Assembly: GCA_020638695.1 (NCBI GenBank)
Contig: JACKIB010000020.1
Span: 1-64,000 of the forward strand
DNA from: Planctomycetota bacterium
Lineage (GTDB): Bacteria; Planctomycetota; UBA1135; UBA2386
Length of the DNA: 64,000 nucleotides
Reading direction: 5' to 3'
Part shown: positions 7,051 through 18,170 of the stretch, one piece after another
Position numbering within the stretch: the stretch's first letter is position 1
Layout: each line of letters starts with the position of its first letter
The notes under the pieces: generated by a model
Database searches by the model: none
Told to the model about the DNA's origin: nothing
The model's input: the letters and a program-made list of their open reading frames with translations, nothing else
Program-made: the position numbers and the translations under genes

Positions 7051-9161
7051 AGGTGGTCGACACGAGCTGGCCAGTCTCGCGGGTCGGCGAGGCGATGGAG
7101 GCGTTGGCGCGCGCCGCCGGACTACAGCCGGCGCCGGGGCTCGCGCCGGCTCTGCCCGACGGCCTCGAGCATCACCCCTCGGACGACCTCTGTCGATGGA
7201 TCGAGTGGGCCGCGCAGAGCCTTGGGCTCGAGGCCGAGGCCACCGAGACCACCGGCGCCGAGCTCGACGCGATGCTCGGCCGGGTCGGCCCCGCGCTGCT
7301 CGCCTTCCACGGTGAGGGCGGACTGCGCCTCCTGCTCGCGGTGCGGGCGCGGCGCGGCCGCGTGGTCCTGCTCGCCCCGGACCTCCGGCGGCGGGCGTTT
7401 CCGGTGGCACGGGTGCGTGAGGTGCTCCGAGCCCGGCTGGAGTCGCCGGTCATGGCCGAGCTCGCACACGTCCTCGAGCGGGTGGCGATCCCGGCCCGTC
7501 AGCGTGCTCGGGTGCTGGCGGCGATGGTGGACGAGCGGCTGTCGGGGCAGCGCATCGGCGGCTGTTGGCTGCTGCGGACGCCGCCGACGGCTGGCTTCTG
7601 GTCCCAGCTCGTCGCCGCGCGACTGCCGCGCAGGCTGGGGGCGGTGATGGCGGTGGCGGCCGTCGTGATGGGCCTGGAGGTGCTCGGCTGGTCCCTGATC
7701 GGTGGCGCCGCGCTCGGCGGGCACCTCGACCTGACCCTGCTCGCGGCCTGGGTGATCGCGTTGCTCTCGGCGGTACCACTCGGCCTGCTCGGCGGATGGG
7801 TGAGCGGCACCCTCGCGCTCGACCTCGGAGCGCTGGTCAAGCAGCGGCTGCTGATGGGGGCGCTGCGTACCGACCTCGATGACGCGCGGGTCTTCGGAGC
7901 CGGCCAGCTGCTCGGCCGCGCGATGGAGGCCGGCGCCCTCGAGGCACTGGCCTCGGGCGGGGGGCTCGGGGTCGTGGTCTCGGCGGTGGAGCTCGCCTTC
8001 GCCACCTGGGTGCTCGCGCTCGGAGCCGGCGGCGCGCTCCACGTCGCGCTGCTCGCGGTGTGGACGTTGCTCACGATCTGGGCGGCGACCCGCTACGGGG
8101 TCCGACTGCGCGACTGGACACGCAGCCGAATCGATCTCACCCACGACCTCGTCGAGCGGATGGTCGGCCACCGGACGCGGCTCGCGCAGGAGTGGCCCGG
8201 GCGACGCGAGCAGGCCGACGATCGAGCACTCGACGACTACCACGCGCGGTCCGCACGGATGGACCGTGCGGTGATCCCGACCGTCACCGTGATCCCCGGC
8301 GGGTGGCTGCTGGTCGGGTTGCTCGGCCTCGCACCGGGCTTCGTCGCCGAGGCGAGCTCGTCCACCGGGCTCGCCATCGGGCTCGGCGGGGTCCTGCTCG
8401 CCAACCGGGCGCTCGCCGGCGTCTCCGGCGCTCTCGGTGCGCTGATGCGGGCCGGCATCGCCTGGAAGGAAGTCGGCGACCTGTTCGTGCACGGCGCCGA
8501 TGCCCCCCGCTGCGGCCCGTTCCTGCCCAGCTCGCGGCCTCGCCCGCCCGGCGCGGTGCTGGTGCGGGCGAGTCGGCTCACCTTCACCCATCGCGCTGCT
8601 GTGAGCGCGGCGGTGGCCGATGCCGAGCTGGTGATCCGGCGTGGCGACCGGATCCTCGTGGAGGGCTCGTCCGGCGGGGGCAAGTCGACGCTCGCCGCGC
8701 TGCTGACCGGCCTGCGCCGCGCCGACTCGGGGCTGCTCCTTCTCGACGGGCTAGACCGCGGCACCCTCGGCGACGCATGGCACGGACTCGCGAGCGGGGC
8801 GCCGCAGTTCCACGAGAACCACGTCCTCAGCGCGAGCCTCGCCTTCAACCTGCTGATGGGGCGAGGCTGGCCCGCCTCGGACGAGGACATCGAGGAGGCG
8901 CGTGCCCTGTGCGAGGAGCTGGGGCTCGGTCCGTTGCTCGCGCGGATGCCGGCCGGGATCTTCCAGATCGTCGGGGAAACCGGCTGGCAGCTCTCGCACG
9001 GCGAGCGCAGTCGCCTGTTCCTCGCCCGCGCCCTGCTCCAGGATGCCGAGCTCACGGTGCTCGACGAGAGCTTTGCCGCGCTCGACCCGGAGACCGTGGC
9101 GACCTGTCTCGCGTGTGCCGCGCGTCGCGCCCGCACCCTGGTGGTGATCGCCCACCCGTGA
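7047..9161 (+). CDS. Second ABC exporter half with inactive C39-like domain (704 aa)
   Basis: The start is the GTG at 7047, overlapping the stop of the previous gene (GTGA). Residues 82-120 align without gaps to the peptidase domain of the previous gene (both share P-x-L...P-V spacing), but the catalytic His is R94 and the Asp is A110, and no Cys sits in a DCG motif: a dead, substrate-binding peptidase-like domain. Several membrane segments follow (about 190-470). The ATPase has Walker A GSSGGGKST (about 540-548), signature LSHGE (649-653), Walker B LTVLDES and an H-loop in IAHP, which are the last residues of the protein: the usual 30-50 residues after the H-loop are missing. It probably forms a heterodimer with the C39 exporter. 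Confidence 0.88.
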   Translation: MKVVDTSWPVSRVGEAMEALARAAGLQPAPGLAPALPDGLEHHPSDDLCRWIEWAAQSLGLEAEATETTGAELDAMLGRVGPALLAFHGEGGLRLLLAVRARRGRVVLLAPDLRRRAFPVARVREVLRARLESPVMAELAHVLERVAIPARQRARVLAAMVDERLSGQRIGGCWLLRTPPTAGFWSQLVAARLPRRLGAVMAVAAVVMGLEVLGWSLIGGAALGGHLDLTLLAAWVIALLSAVPLGLLGGWVSGTLALDLGALVKQRLLMGALRTDLDDARVFGAGQLLGRAMEAGALEALASGGGLGVVVSAVELAFATWVLALGAGGALHVALLAVWTLLTIWAATRYGVRLRDWTRSRIDLTHDLVERMVGHRTRLAQEWPGRREQADDRALDDYHARSARMDRAVIPTVTVIPGGWLLVGLLGLAPGFVAEASSSTGLAIGLGGVLLANRALAGVSGALGALMRAGIAWKEVGDLFVHGADAPRCGPFLPSSRPRPPGAVLVRASRLTFTHRAAVSAAVADAELVIRRGDRILVEGSSGGGKSTLAALLTGLRRADSGLLLLDGLDRGTLGDAWHGLASGAPQFHENHVLSASLAFNLLMGRGWPASDEDIEEARALCEELGLGPLLARMPAGIFQIVGETGWQLSHGERSRLFLARALLQDAELTVLDESFAALDPETVATCLACAARRARTLVVIAHP

Positions 9162-9336
9162 CGACCTCGCCAGCCACCGACCGGGCTCACGAGCGCACCA
9201 GCCTCGCGGTGTGCCACGCCGGACGCTCGCCATCGCCGGTGCGCGGGCGCATCCTACGCGTCCCGTGGCAGCGCGGGCGATCATCGGCCCGTCTGACCGA
9301 CCGCCGAGGTCGTGGGATGTGCAACAGCGGTGATCG

Positions 9337-10698
9337 ATGATGCGGAATCTCTCGAGGCCCACCGCGCGTTTCAACCTGACTCGTTGGTTCTTCCTGCTCG
9401 GCGTGCTGTCGATCACGCTGTTCAGCAGTGTCACGCCGTACGTGCTGTCGCGTTTCCTGACCGCCAAGATGCTCGAGCGCGACGGGGAGCTGACGATGCA
9501 GTTCGTCGGCAGCATCGTCGAGACCCAGCACGCGGCCGAGTACTTCCTCGGCGGCCCGTCGCGCCCGGACGACGCGAATCTGCTCGAGTTCTTCCGCCAC
9601 GTGTCGCTGATGCCGGACGTGCTGCGGGCCAATGTGTTCGCAGGTGACGGCAGCATCATCTGGTCGAGCGACGAGAAGCTGATCGCGCGGCGATTCGCGG
9701 AGAACGACGAGCTGGCGGCGGCGCTCGACGGACGGGTCGTGGTGAAGTCCGACCTCATTCGCGCGCACGCCGAGCACGACGGCGCCAAGCTCGAGCACGT
9801 CTACCTCGAATCGGATCGCTTCGTGGAGAACTACGTTCCGGTGCGCCACCCCGAGAGCGGCGCGGTGATCGGCGCGGTGGAGTTCTATCGGGTGCCACGG
9901 CCGCTGTTCCAGGCGATCGAGGAAGGGACGCGGCTGGTCTGGCTGTGCGCGGCGGCGGTCGGGCTGGTGCTGTTCGCGACCCTGTTCTGGGCAGTACGGC
10001 GGGCCGACGCGGTGATGCGGCGTCAGGAGCAGCGGCTGGTCGAGACCGAGACATTGGCCACCGTCGGTGAGATGGCGGTTGCCATCGCCCACGGCATTCG
10101 CAATCCGCTCGCCATCATCCGTTCCTCGGCCGAGCTCAATGCCGAGCTCGAGCCGGGCGCCACCGAGAGCGCGCAGACCATCATCGATCAGGTCGATCGG
10201 CTGGAGATGTGGCTACGCGACCTGCTCACCTATTCTCAGCCCGACGGCGGCCGGCTGGAGCCGGTGCGCCTCGACGCGGCCCTGGAGCAGAGCCTGCGGA
10301 CCTTCTCGAGCGAGCTCCACCGCCGGGGGATCGAGGTGGTCGTCGACATCCCGAGCGCGTTGCCACCGGTGCGCGGCGACCCGGTGCTGCTCGCGCAGCT
10401 CTTCCACAATCTGCTGTCGAACGCTCTCGAGGCCATCGAGGGCAGCGGCCGGATCGAGGTGCGGGCGGCATCGCGTGGGCGACTCATTCAGGTCGAGATC
10501 GTGGACACCGGGGCCGGTATCGAGGAGAGCCGGCTGCGCACGCTGTTCGTCCCGTTCCAGACCAGCAAGCCGAAGGGCCTGGGGGTGGGATTGCCCCTGG
10601 TGCGGCGCATCGTCTCTCGATTCGGGGGGGCGGTGCGCGTGGACAGCGCGCCGGGGCGAGGCACCACGGTGACCGTCGACCTGGTGGTGGCGGAGTAG
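9337..10698 (+). CDS. Membrane sensor histidine kinase, NtrB-like (453 aa)
   Basis: Two membrane segments (about 17-38 and 199-220) flank a periplasmic sensor domain of about 160 residues. The cytoplasmic part has the H-box AIAHGIRNPLAII with phospho-acceptor H252, the N-box HNLLSNALEAI, and ATP-lid motifs DTGAGI and GLGVGLPL, so it is a complete HisKA/HATPase kinase. It lies 4 nt upstream of the response regulator gene, whose ribosome site sits over the kinase stop, so they form a pair. The 175 nt between the exporter stop and this start contain nothing I can define. The stimulus is unknown; position next to the RiPP locus suggests control of peptide production. Confidence 0.93.
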   Translation: MMRNLSRPTARFNLTRWFFLLGVLSITLFSSVTPYVLSRFLTAKMLERDGELTMQFVGSIVETQHAAEYFLGGPSRPDDANLLEFFRHVSLMPDVLRANVFAGDGSIIWSSDEKLIARRFAENDELAAALDGRVVVKSDLIRAHAEHDGAKLEHVYLESDRFVENYVPVRHPESGAVIGAVEFYRVPRPLFQAIEEGTRLVWLCAAAVGLVLFATLFWAVRRADAVMRRQEQRLVETETLATVGEMAVAIAHGIRNPLAIIRSSAELNAELEPGATESAQTIIDQVDRLEMWLRDLLTYSQPDGGRLEPVRLDAALEQSLRTFSSELHRRGIEVVVDIPSALPPVRGDPVLLAQLFHNLLSNALEAIEGSGRIEVRAASRGRLIQVEIVDTGAGIEESRLRTLFVPFQTSKPKGLGVGLPLVRRIVSRFGGAVRVDSAPGRGTTVTVDLVVAE

Positions 10699-10702
10699 CG
10701 TC

Positions 10703-12103
<1,401 letters not shown>

Positions 12104-12151
12104 GCTCGGCCGACGCGGTCGTTTGCGAGACCACCTCCCCGGAGCCAGCCG

Positions 12152-12493
12152 ATGAGCGAGTTCACCGACTACCTCGAGGAGCTGCTGGCCGACCTCGGGC
12201 CGGTGCGTGCGCGACGCATGTTCGGCGGACACGGGCTGTTCCTCGACGGGCTGATGTTCGCCCTGGTCGCCGACGACACGCTCTATCTCAAGGCGGACGC
12301 CGAGACCGAGCCGGAGTTCCAGGCACGAGGGCTGTCACAGTTCACCTACGTCAAGAAGGGGCGCGAGGTGCATCTGTCATACTGGCGCGCGCCGGCGGAG
12401 GTCCTCGACGACCCGGAGATCGCGTGCGACTGGGCGCGCCGGGCCCACGCCGCCGCCCGCAGGAGCCAGGGGGGCGGCCGAGCGCGGCTCTGA
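12152..12493 (+). CDS. TfoX N-terminal domain protein (113 aa)
   Basis: The sequence shows the TfoX-N signature: RRMFGGHGLFLDGLMFALV near residues 20-40, then LYLKAD and a YVKKGREVHLSYWRAP segment, with the family's typical length of about 110 residues. TfoX-N proteins include the N-terminal half of the competence regulator Sxy/TfoX, but stand-alone copies like this are of unknown function. It follows the response regulator by 48 nt in the same direction and may be read through from it; there is no evidence that it acts in competence here. Confidence 0.85.
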   Translation: MSEFTDYLEELLADLGPVRARRMFGGHGLFLDGLMFALVADDTLYLKADAETEPEFQARGLSQFTYVKKGREVHLSYWRAPAEVLDDPEIACDWARRAHAAARRSQGGGRARL

Positions 12494-12537
12494 CCACGCC
12501 GGCGACCACGGCGCCCGGACCAAGGAAGGCGATTCGC

Positions 12538-15500
12538 ATGAACGAGAGACCCTGGACCCGACCGCTCGCCGCCTGCATCACGTGGGTCCTGGCCATCACG
12601 CCGGCGAGCGCGCAGACCGACGACCCGATCCTCGATGCCTACACCGGCGCGGCGACCGCCGCGAAGATCGCGGCCGCGCGTGATGGGCTCGAGGCGCTGA
12701 CCGGGGAGCTCGGGTTCTTGCCGGAGCCGGAGTGCCCGGGATGCCGCAATCTGCCGGGCGGCGGCTTCTCCGGAGGCATCATCATCACAAATCCCTCGAT
12801 CGACTTTCCATTCGTACCGTTCGTACCGTTTCGACCGGTGGTGATCGCCGCCGGTGACGCCGACCTCGGGCCGCCCGGGACGGTGCTCCGCCTCGACGAC
12901 GTACTGTTGCGAGTGCTCGACACGTTCGCCACCGATCGCGCGATCGAGATCAGTCCGGGCGGCGCGAGCATCGACACCAACGGATTCGACCTCACGGCGC
13001 GCGGGAACCTCCTCGCCGAAGGCGTGCTCAGCAAGCTCGGGGCCGGGACGCTCGCGCTGCTCGGTCAAGCTACCTGGCGCGCACCGCTGCATGTTCTCGG
13101 CGGCTCCGTGATCGGCACGACGTCGAGCCTGGACACGAATCTGTTCGTCGATCGCGAAACCGTGGTCGAGGTCCTTCAGGAGCGCGACGGTGCCTACACC
13201 CATGAGGCCAGCGGCCGTGGCACCGTCCGTAAGACCGGCCAGGGCACGCTGATCGTCGAGGGCACGCTGCGCACGAGTCGGGTCGAGGTCGAGGCCGGAG
13301 GTCTGGCGATCGAGGGTACGATCCGATCGGATTGGCTGGACATGGGTGACGGCACCACGGTGAGCCTCGCTCCCGACGGTGCACTGCGGATCGACGTCGA
13401 GCTGTCGATGGGATCCGGAGCGACGGTCGACGCGTCTGCGACGGACGCCGACGTCATCGCGAACGGCGTCTCTGGTGCGGGGGAGGTCCTGCTCGGCAGC
13501 GGCGATCTGGTGATCTCGAACCGCCTGGGCACGACTTCGTCCGGCTCGCTCGTGAACGCCACCACCTTCACGGGCTCGATCCGCGGCGACGGCGGCCTGG
13601 CTCAGAGGGGTGGGCGCGGACTGGTGCTCACCGGTGCGCACAGCTACCTCGGCGGGACGGTGGTGACTGGTGGAGCGCTCGCGCTCTCGGGCGCCGGGGC
13701 GCTGCCGTCGCTGTCGCCCCTGGTCCTTCTCGGCGGCGCCTTCGACATCAGCGCCGCCGACGGTGAGCGCAGTGTCGGGCGCCTGGGCGGCGACGGTGGC
13801 GTGGTGCGCCTCGGCGCCAACACCCTGGTGGTCGGCGGCGCGGGGCTCGACGGCACCTACAGCGGGGCGATCACCGGCGACGGTGGGATTCGCAAGGTCG
13901 GCCCGCAGGCTCTGGTGCTCACCGGCGACAACACGTTCACCGGCACCACCACCGTCGAGGCCGGCACCCTGGTCGCACGGGCGCGGTCGATCAGCCCCGA
14001 CGTCGTCAACGACGCGCAGCTGGTGCTCACGAGCCCCGAGGACAGGTTCGACGTCTACTCCGGGCGGATCACGGGCTCCGGCGAGCTCGCCAAGGAGGGC
14101 GAGGGCGCGCTGTGGCTGCGCGGTGCGGTGCGCCAGGAGGGCGGCATCGCGGTGCGCCAGGGCGTGCTGCTCGGCAACACCGAGAGCCTCACCGGCAGCA
14201 TTTCCAACGACGCCACCCTCGCCTTCTACCAGGTCACCGACGGCCGGCTCGACGCGACGGTGAGCGGGTCGGGCCTGGTGATGAAGTACGGGCCGGGGCG
14301 CTGGACGGTCGATTCCGCCCTCACCCACACCGGGGGCACCGCCATCGCGGGACCGGTGGCGCTCGGCGCCGGGGCCACCCTTGGCCCGGTCGGTGGCTCG
14401 GTGCTGCTCGCCGGGGCGACGGTGCACCTCGGCGCGGACCTCACCCTCCACCATCCGATCGGCCTCGGCACCGACGGCGCGTCGATCGACACCGCCGGCC
14501 ACCGCGGCGTCCTCGCCGGTCCGCTCAGCGGCCCCGGGCACCTCGCCAAGACCGGCGACGGCACGCTCGTCCTCACCGATCCTGCGAGCCACGCCGGCGG
14601 CACGCGGGTCGAGCGTGGCACCCTGCTCGCGGCGGGCGGCGTGGGCGGTGACGTCGCGGTCGATGCCGACGGCGTGCTCGCGCGGACGGCACCGGTGACC
14701 GGCACCGTCACCGTCCGCGGCACGCTCGTGCTCGGCGAGCCGCAAGGCACCACCCCGACCACCATCACCGTCGGCGCGCTGCGGCTCGAGCCCGGCTCGC
14801 GGCTGCGGGTCGACGCCGGCCCCGACGGCGCCGGCGACCGCATCGTGGTCGCGCCGGCGAGCGGTGGAGCGAGCGGGCAGGCCGAGATCGCGGGCGGCGC
14901 GGTCGAGGTGCGCGCGGGCGGCGGCAGCTGGCGACGGAGCACGGAGTTCCCCCTGATCTCCGCGACGGACGGCATCGCCGGGCGATTCGAAGGCGTGACC
15001 TCGGACCTCGCCTTCCTGACCCCACGGCTCGACTACGCGCCCGACGCGGTGACCCTGGTGCTCGACCGTAACGACGTGCGCTTCGACGGCGTCGCGAGCG
15101 GCGGCGACCAGCGGTCGATCGCCCGCCTGCTCGACACCGTCGAGTCGCACGCGAGCGGTGACCTCGGCATGGTCCTGGACACCCTCGTCGGCCTCGACGC
15201 CGACTCCGCCCGCTACGCCCTCGACGGCATTGCCGGCGGCGCCCGCGCGGCCCAGACCGTGGCGCAGTCCCAGCTCGCGCAGACCATCACTCGCGGGGTC
15301 GGCGCGCGGCTCGGAGTGGTGGGCGCATTCCCCGCCGCCGCCACCACCCCGAGCCTGTTCCCGGTCTCGTCCCGCGCCGACAACGCCCCATCACCTTCGC
15401 GCGAGCCCCTCGGCCTCGCCGCGTCGCTCACCGGGCAGCCGTCGACGGCCGCGCCACGGCCCGGGGTGTGGGCGCGCGGCCTGACCGGCGAGGGCGAGGT

Positions 15501-16296
15501 CGACGGCGACGGCACGAGCACGGGCTTCGACCACGAGACCCGCGGCCTGATGGTCGGTTTCGATCGCCTCCTCGCCGAGCAGGTGCTGGTCGGTGCGTAC
15601 TGGGCCCGCACGTCGCTCGGTGTCGACCAGGTCGGGCTCGCCGCCACCGCGGAGAGCGACGGTCACACCATCGGGCTCTACGCACGCGGGCGCTCGGGCC
15701 CCTGGCACCTCGACGCGATCGTCGGCATCGGCCGCGACCGCCACGACACCTCGCGCCGGATCACCGTCGGCACCATCGAGCGCACCGCCACCGCGGCGTT
15801 CGACTCGACCACCTACCTCGGCGCGCTCGAGCTCGGGCGCACCTTCGCCCTCGGCCCGGTGGCGGTCCAGCCACACCTCGGGATCGAGCTCTCACGGGTC
15901 TCGCGTGACGGCTACACCGAGCGCGGGGCGGGTGCGCTCGGGCTGGTGGTCGCCGCCCACGACGAGGACCAGGCGCGCGTGGTGGCGGGGCTCCGTCTCG
16001 GGGGCAACCTCGCGGCCACTCCGGGCGGGCTCGGCGCGACGGTGGTCGAGGCCCGCCTCGCCTGGGCCCAGGATCTGCTCGACCGCGAGGCGCAGTCGGC
16101 ACGCCTCGGCGGTGATCCGGCCGGGAACGCGTTCGCCATCCGCGGCGCCGATGTCGACCGCGGCGCGCTGCGGCTCGGCGGCGGTGTGGTCACGGAGATC
16201 GCGCCCGGACTGAGCGCGTTCGTCGACGGTGACGCCGAGATCGCCGGCGACCGCCGCGGATGGTCGGCGAGCGCGGGGCTCAGACTGCACTGGTAG
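12538..16296 (+). CDS. Autotransporter with passenger-associated repeats and beta-barrel (1252 aa)
   Basis: This is a type Va secreted or surface-anchored protein. The ATG at 12538 follows an AAGGAAGG ribosome site and begins a signal peptide cleaved near PASA-QTDD (about residue 24). A short Pro/Phe-rich motif FPFVPFVPFRPV lies near residues 95-106. The passenger (about 120-940) is a Gly/Thr/Leu-rich beta-helix with several PATR-type units, for example KTGDGTLVLTD near 670 and KVGPQALVLTGDNTFTG near 452. The last 280 residues (from about 974, PGVWARGL) form a 12-strand autotransporter barrel ending in LRLHW, the terminal aromatic needed for BAM insertion. No protease or lipase motif is evident in the passenger; adhesion is plausible. 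Confidence 0.93.
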   Translation: MNERPWTRPLAACITWVLAITPASAQTDDPILDAYTGAATAAKIAAARDGLEALTGELGFLPEPECPGCRNLPGGGFSGGIIITNPSIDFPFVPFVPFRPVVIAAGDADLGPPGTVLRLDDVLLRVLDTFATDRAIEISPGGASIDTNGFDLTARGNLLAEGVLSKLGAGTLALLGQATWRAPLHVLGGSVIGTTSSLDTNLFVDRETVVEVLQERDGAYTHEASGRGTVRKTGQGTLIVEGTLRTSRVEVEAGGLAIEGTIRSDWLDMGDGTTVSLAPDGALRIDVELSMGSGATVDASATDADVIANGVSGAGEVLLGSGDLVISNRLGTTSSGSLVNATTFTGSIRGDGGLAQRGGRGLVLTGAHSYLGGTVVTGGALALSGAGALPSLSPLVLLGGAFDISAADGERSVGRLGGDGGVVRLGANTLVVGGAGLDGTYSGAITGDGGIRKVGPQALVLTGDNTFTGTTTVEAGTLVARARSISPDVVNDAQLVLTSPEDRFDVYSGRITGSGELAKEGEGALWLRGAVRQEGGIAVRQGVLLGNTESLTGSISNDATLAFYQVTDGRLDATVSGSGLVMKYGPGRWTVDSALTHTGGTAIAGPVALGAGATLGPVGGSVLLAGATVHLGADLTLHHPIGLGTDGASIDTAGHRGVLAGPLSGPGHLAKTGDGTLVLTDPASHAGGTRVERGTLLAAGGVGGDVAVDADGVLARTAPVTGTVTVRGTLVLGEPQGTTPTTITVGALRLEPGSRLRVDAGPDGAGDRIVVAPASGGASGQAEIAGGAVEVRAGGGSWRRSTEFPLISATDGIAGRFEGVTSDLAFLTPRLDYAPDAVTLVLDRNDVRFDGVASGGDQRSIARLLDTVESHASGDLGMVLDTLVGLDADSARYALDGIAGGARAAQTVAQSQLAQTITRGVGARLGVVGAFPAAATTPSLFPVSSRADNAPSPSREPLGLAASLTGQPSTAAPRPGVWARGLTGEGEVDGDGTSTGFDHETRGLMVGFDRLLAEQVLVGAYWARTSLGVDQVGLAATAESDGHTIGLYARGRSGPWHLDAIVGIGRDRHDTSRRITVGTIERTATAAFDSTTYLGALELGRTFALGPVAVQPHLGIELSRVSRDGYTERGAGALGLVVAAHDEDQARVVAGLRLGGNLAATPGGLGATVVEARLAWAQDLLDREAQSARLGGDPAGNAFAIRGADVDRGALRLGGGVVTEIAPGLSAFVDGDAEIAGDRRGWSASAGLRLHW

Positions 16297-16385
16297 ACGG
16301 GGCGCGGTGGCGGGGCGCGGGCGCCGCGTTATCATCCCGCCTCGCCGCCGTGCCGCCGCCTTCCACCAGCCGCCGAGCGCCCACC

Positions 16386-18014
16386 ATGAACCCCGTACCC
16401 CGGATGACGGACTACGCGGCCACCTGTCGCGACTTCGACTGGGATCTCCCCGAGCGCTTCAACTTCGCCGCCGACGTGGTGGATCTCTGGGCGCGGGATG
16501 CGAATCGCCTCGCACTGGTGTGGTGCAACGCCGCCGGCGAGGAGCGGCGCTTCACCTACGCCGAGATGTCGACGTTGGCGGCGCGCTTCGCCGGCGTGCT
16601 CGCCGCGGCCGGCGTCGCCAAGGGCGACCGGGTGATCGTGATGCTGCCGCGGATCCCCGAGTGGCAGGTGGCGATGGTCGGCTGCCTGCGCATCGGCGCG
16701 GTGCCGGTGCCCTGTGTGGGCATGCTCACTGCCCGCGATCTCGCGTATCGCCTCGAGCACTCGGGCGCCCGCGCGGTGATCACCACCACTGGCGGCGTCG
16801 CGCGCATGCCGCGGACGGTCGCGGCGGTGGACGTGCGCATCGCGGTCGGCGGGGCCGACGGCTGGATCGACTGGCGCGATGCGATGGCGGCGGCGGAGCC
16901 TGCGCCGGCAGCGGTGGTGGAGCTCGAGGACCCCGCGATCATGTACTACACCTCGGGCACCAGCGGTAAGCCGAAGGGTGTGGTGCATGCCTCGCGGGCA
17001 CTGTTCGCGTGGCGGTACACGGGCCGTTACTGGCTCGACCTGGACGATGGCGACCTCATGTGGTGCACCGCCGACACCGGCTGGAGCAAGGCCGGCACGT
17101 CGATCCTGTTCGGGCCGTGGAGCGCCGGGGTGCCGGTGCTGTTCCACGACGGTCCGTTCGACGCCCACCGTCGCCTCGACCTGCTGGCACGGTACGGCGT
17201 GACCGTCTTCTGCGCCGCGGCGACGGAGCTGCGCCAGCTCGTGTTCGAGGACGTCGGCGCGCACGATCTCTCGCGCCTTCGGCGCACCGTGTCCGCCGGC
17301 GAGACGCTCAACCCGGAGGTCGCCGAGCGCTGGAGCGCGCTCACCGGCGCGCCCTGCCACGAGGGCTACGGCCAGACCGAGTCGCTGATGAGCGTGCACA
17401 CCTATCCGTGCACCCCGGCGAAGGCGGGATCGGCCGGGCTGCCGCTACCGGGGTACATCGTCGCCATCCTCGACGAGACCGGCCGCCCCCTTCCGGCGGG
17501 CGAGGCCGGCATCCTGGCCATCCGGATGCCGAACCCGAACATGCTGCTCGGCTACTGGGGCGAGCCGGGTCGCGTCGAGCGCGAGCTGGTCGCCAACGAT
17601 GCCGGCACCTGGTTCCTGACCGGCGATGCGGCTCACGTCGACGCCGACGGCTACGTGTTCACCCACGGTCGTGCCGACGACATCATCAACTCCGCCGGCT
17701 ATCGCATCGGCCCGGTCGAGGTCGAGAACGCGCTGATGGAGCACCCGGCGGTCCGCGAGTGCGCGGCGGTGGGGAGCCCCGACCCCGACCGTGGCGAGGT
17801 GGTGAAGGCGTTCGTCGTCCTCGCCCCGGGGCGCCTGGGCTCGGAATCGCTCGCCCGCGAGCTACAGGAGCACTGCAAGGCGGTCACCGCACCGTACAAG
17901 TACCCGCGGCGCATCGCCTTCGTCGAGGATCTCCCGAAGAACGCGGCCGGCAAGCTGCTGCGCGCGGAGCTGCGCGCCCAGGAGCGCACGGCGCGGGCGG
18001 CATCGTCCGGCTGA
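16386..18014 (+). CDS. Acyl-CoA synthetase, medium-chain (MACS) family (542 aa)
   Basis: This is an ATP-dependent, AMP-forming acid:CoA ligase. Diagnostic motifs are the P-loop YYTSGTSGKPKG (about 187-198), HEGYGQTES (about 325-333), FLTGDAAHVDADGY with the adenosine-binding Asp, and the C-terminal PKNAAGKLLR, whose Lys (about 522) is the adenylation lysine. The opening MTDYAATCRDFDW is typical of the MACS subfamily, so the ATG six codons downstream (16404) is an equally possible start. A TATCAT box at 16330-16335 could be its -10 element. A hairpin follows at 18015-18045. The acid activated cannot be read from the sequence. Confidence 0.93.
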   Translation: MNPVPRMTDYAATCRDFDWDLPERFNFAADVVDLWARDANRLALVWCNAAGEERRFTYAEMSTLAARFAGVLAAAGVAKGDRVIVMLPRIPEWQVAMVGCLRIGAVPVPCVGMLTARDLAYRLEHSGARAVITTTGGVARMPRTVAAVDVRIAVGGADGWIDWRDAMAAAEPAPAAVVELEDPAIMYYTSGTSGKPKGVVHASRALFAWRYTGRYWLDLDDGDLMWCTADTGWSKAGTSILFGPWSAGVPVLFHDGPFDAHRRLDLLARYGVTVFCAAATELRQLVFEDVGAHDLSRLRRTVSAGETLNPEVAERWSALTGAPCHEGYGQTESLMSVHTYPCTPAKAGSAGLPLPGYIVAILDETGRPLPAGEAGILAIRMPNPNMLLGYWGEPGRVERELVANDAGTWFLTGDAAHVDADGYVFTHGRADDIINSAGYRIGPVEVENALMEHPAVRECAAVGSPDPDRGEVVKAFVVLAPGRLGSESLARELQEHCKAVTAPYKYPRRIAFVEDLPKNAAGKLLRAELRAQERTARAASSG

Positions 18015-18045
18015 GGGGCCGCGACCGCACCACACCGCGCGCCCC
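18015..18045 (+). terminator. GC-rich hairpin after the acyl-CoA synthetase gene
   Basis: GGGGC-C-GCG (18015-18023) can pair with CGCGCGCCCC (18036-18045) with small bulges, immediately after the stop codon and followed by a T-containing stretch. It is a plausible but imperfect terminator. Confidence 0.35.
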
Positions 18046-18116
18046 TTCGCGTCGGATTTCCTTACAACCAGAGTCCGCCCGCCACCCAACGTATTGATTT
18101 GACGCAATTCCGCGAT

Positions 18117-18132
18117 CGGCTCGGTTCTTGCA
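18117..18132 (+). promoter_or_regulatory. Sigma-54-like promoter upstream of the PEP-CTERM gene
   Basis: CGGCTCG-N4-TTGCA has GG (18118-18119) and GC (18130-18131) 10 nt apart and a full TTGCW box; the left box deviates from TGGCACG at two positions. Transcription would start near 18143, 28 nt before the ATG. PEP-CTERM genes of exosortase systems are often RpoN-dependent, which supports the assignment. Confidence 0.5.
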
Positions 18133-18170
18133 TCCCCCGCCGCGTCTGCGAACTCACGGGATGCGATGCG

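Noticed and set aside
12817..12836. CGTACCGTT repeat in the autotransporter gene
   Set aside because: It is only two copies and just encodes the FVPFVPF segment; no evidence for phase variation.
12346..15150. A 934-codon open frame on the reverse strand
   Set aside because: It is the antisense shadow of the autotransporter gene; in DNA this GC-rich, long antisense frames are common. It has no ribosome site and its residues show no domain pattern, whereas the forward frame has a signal peptide, PATR repeats and a barrel.
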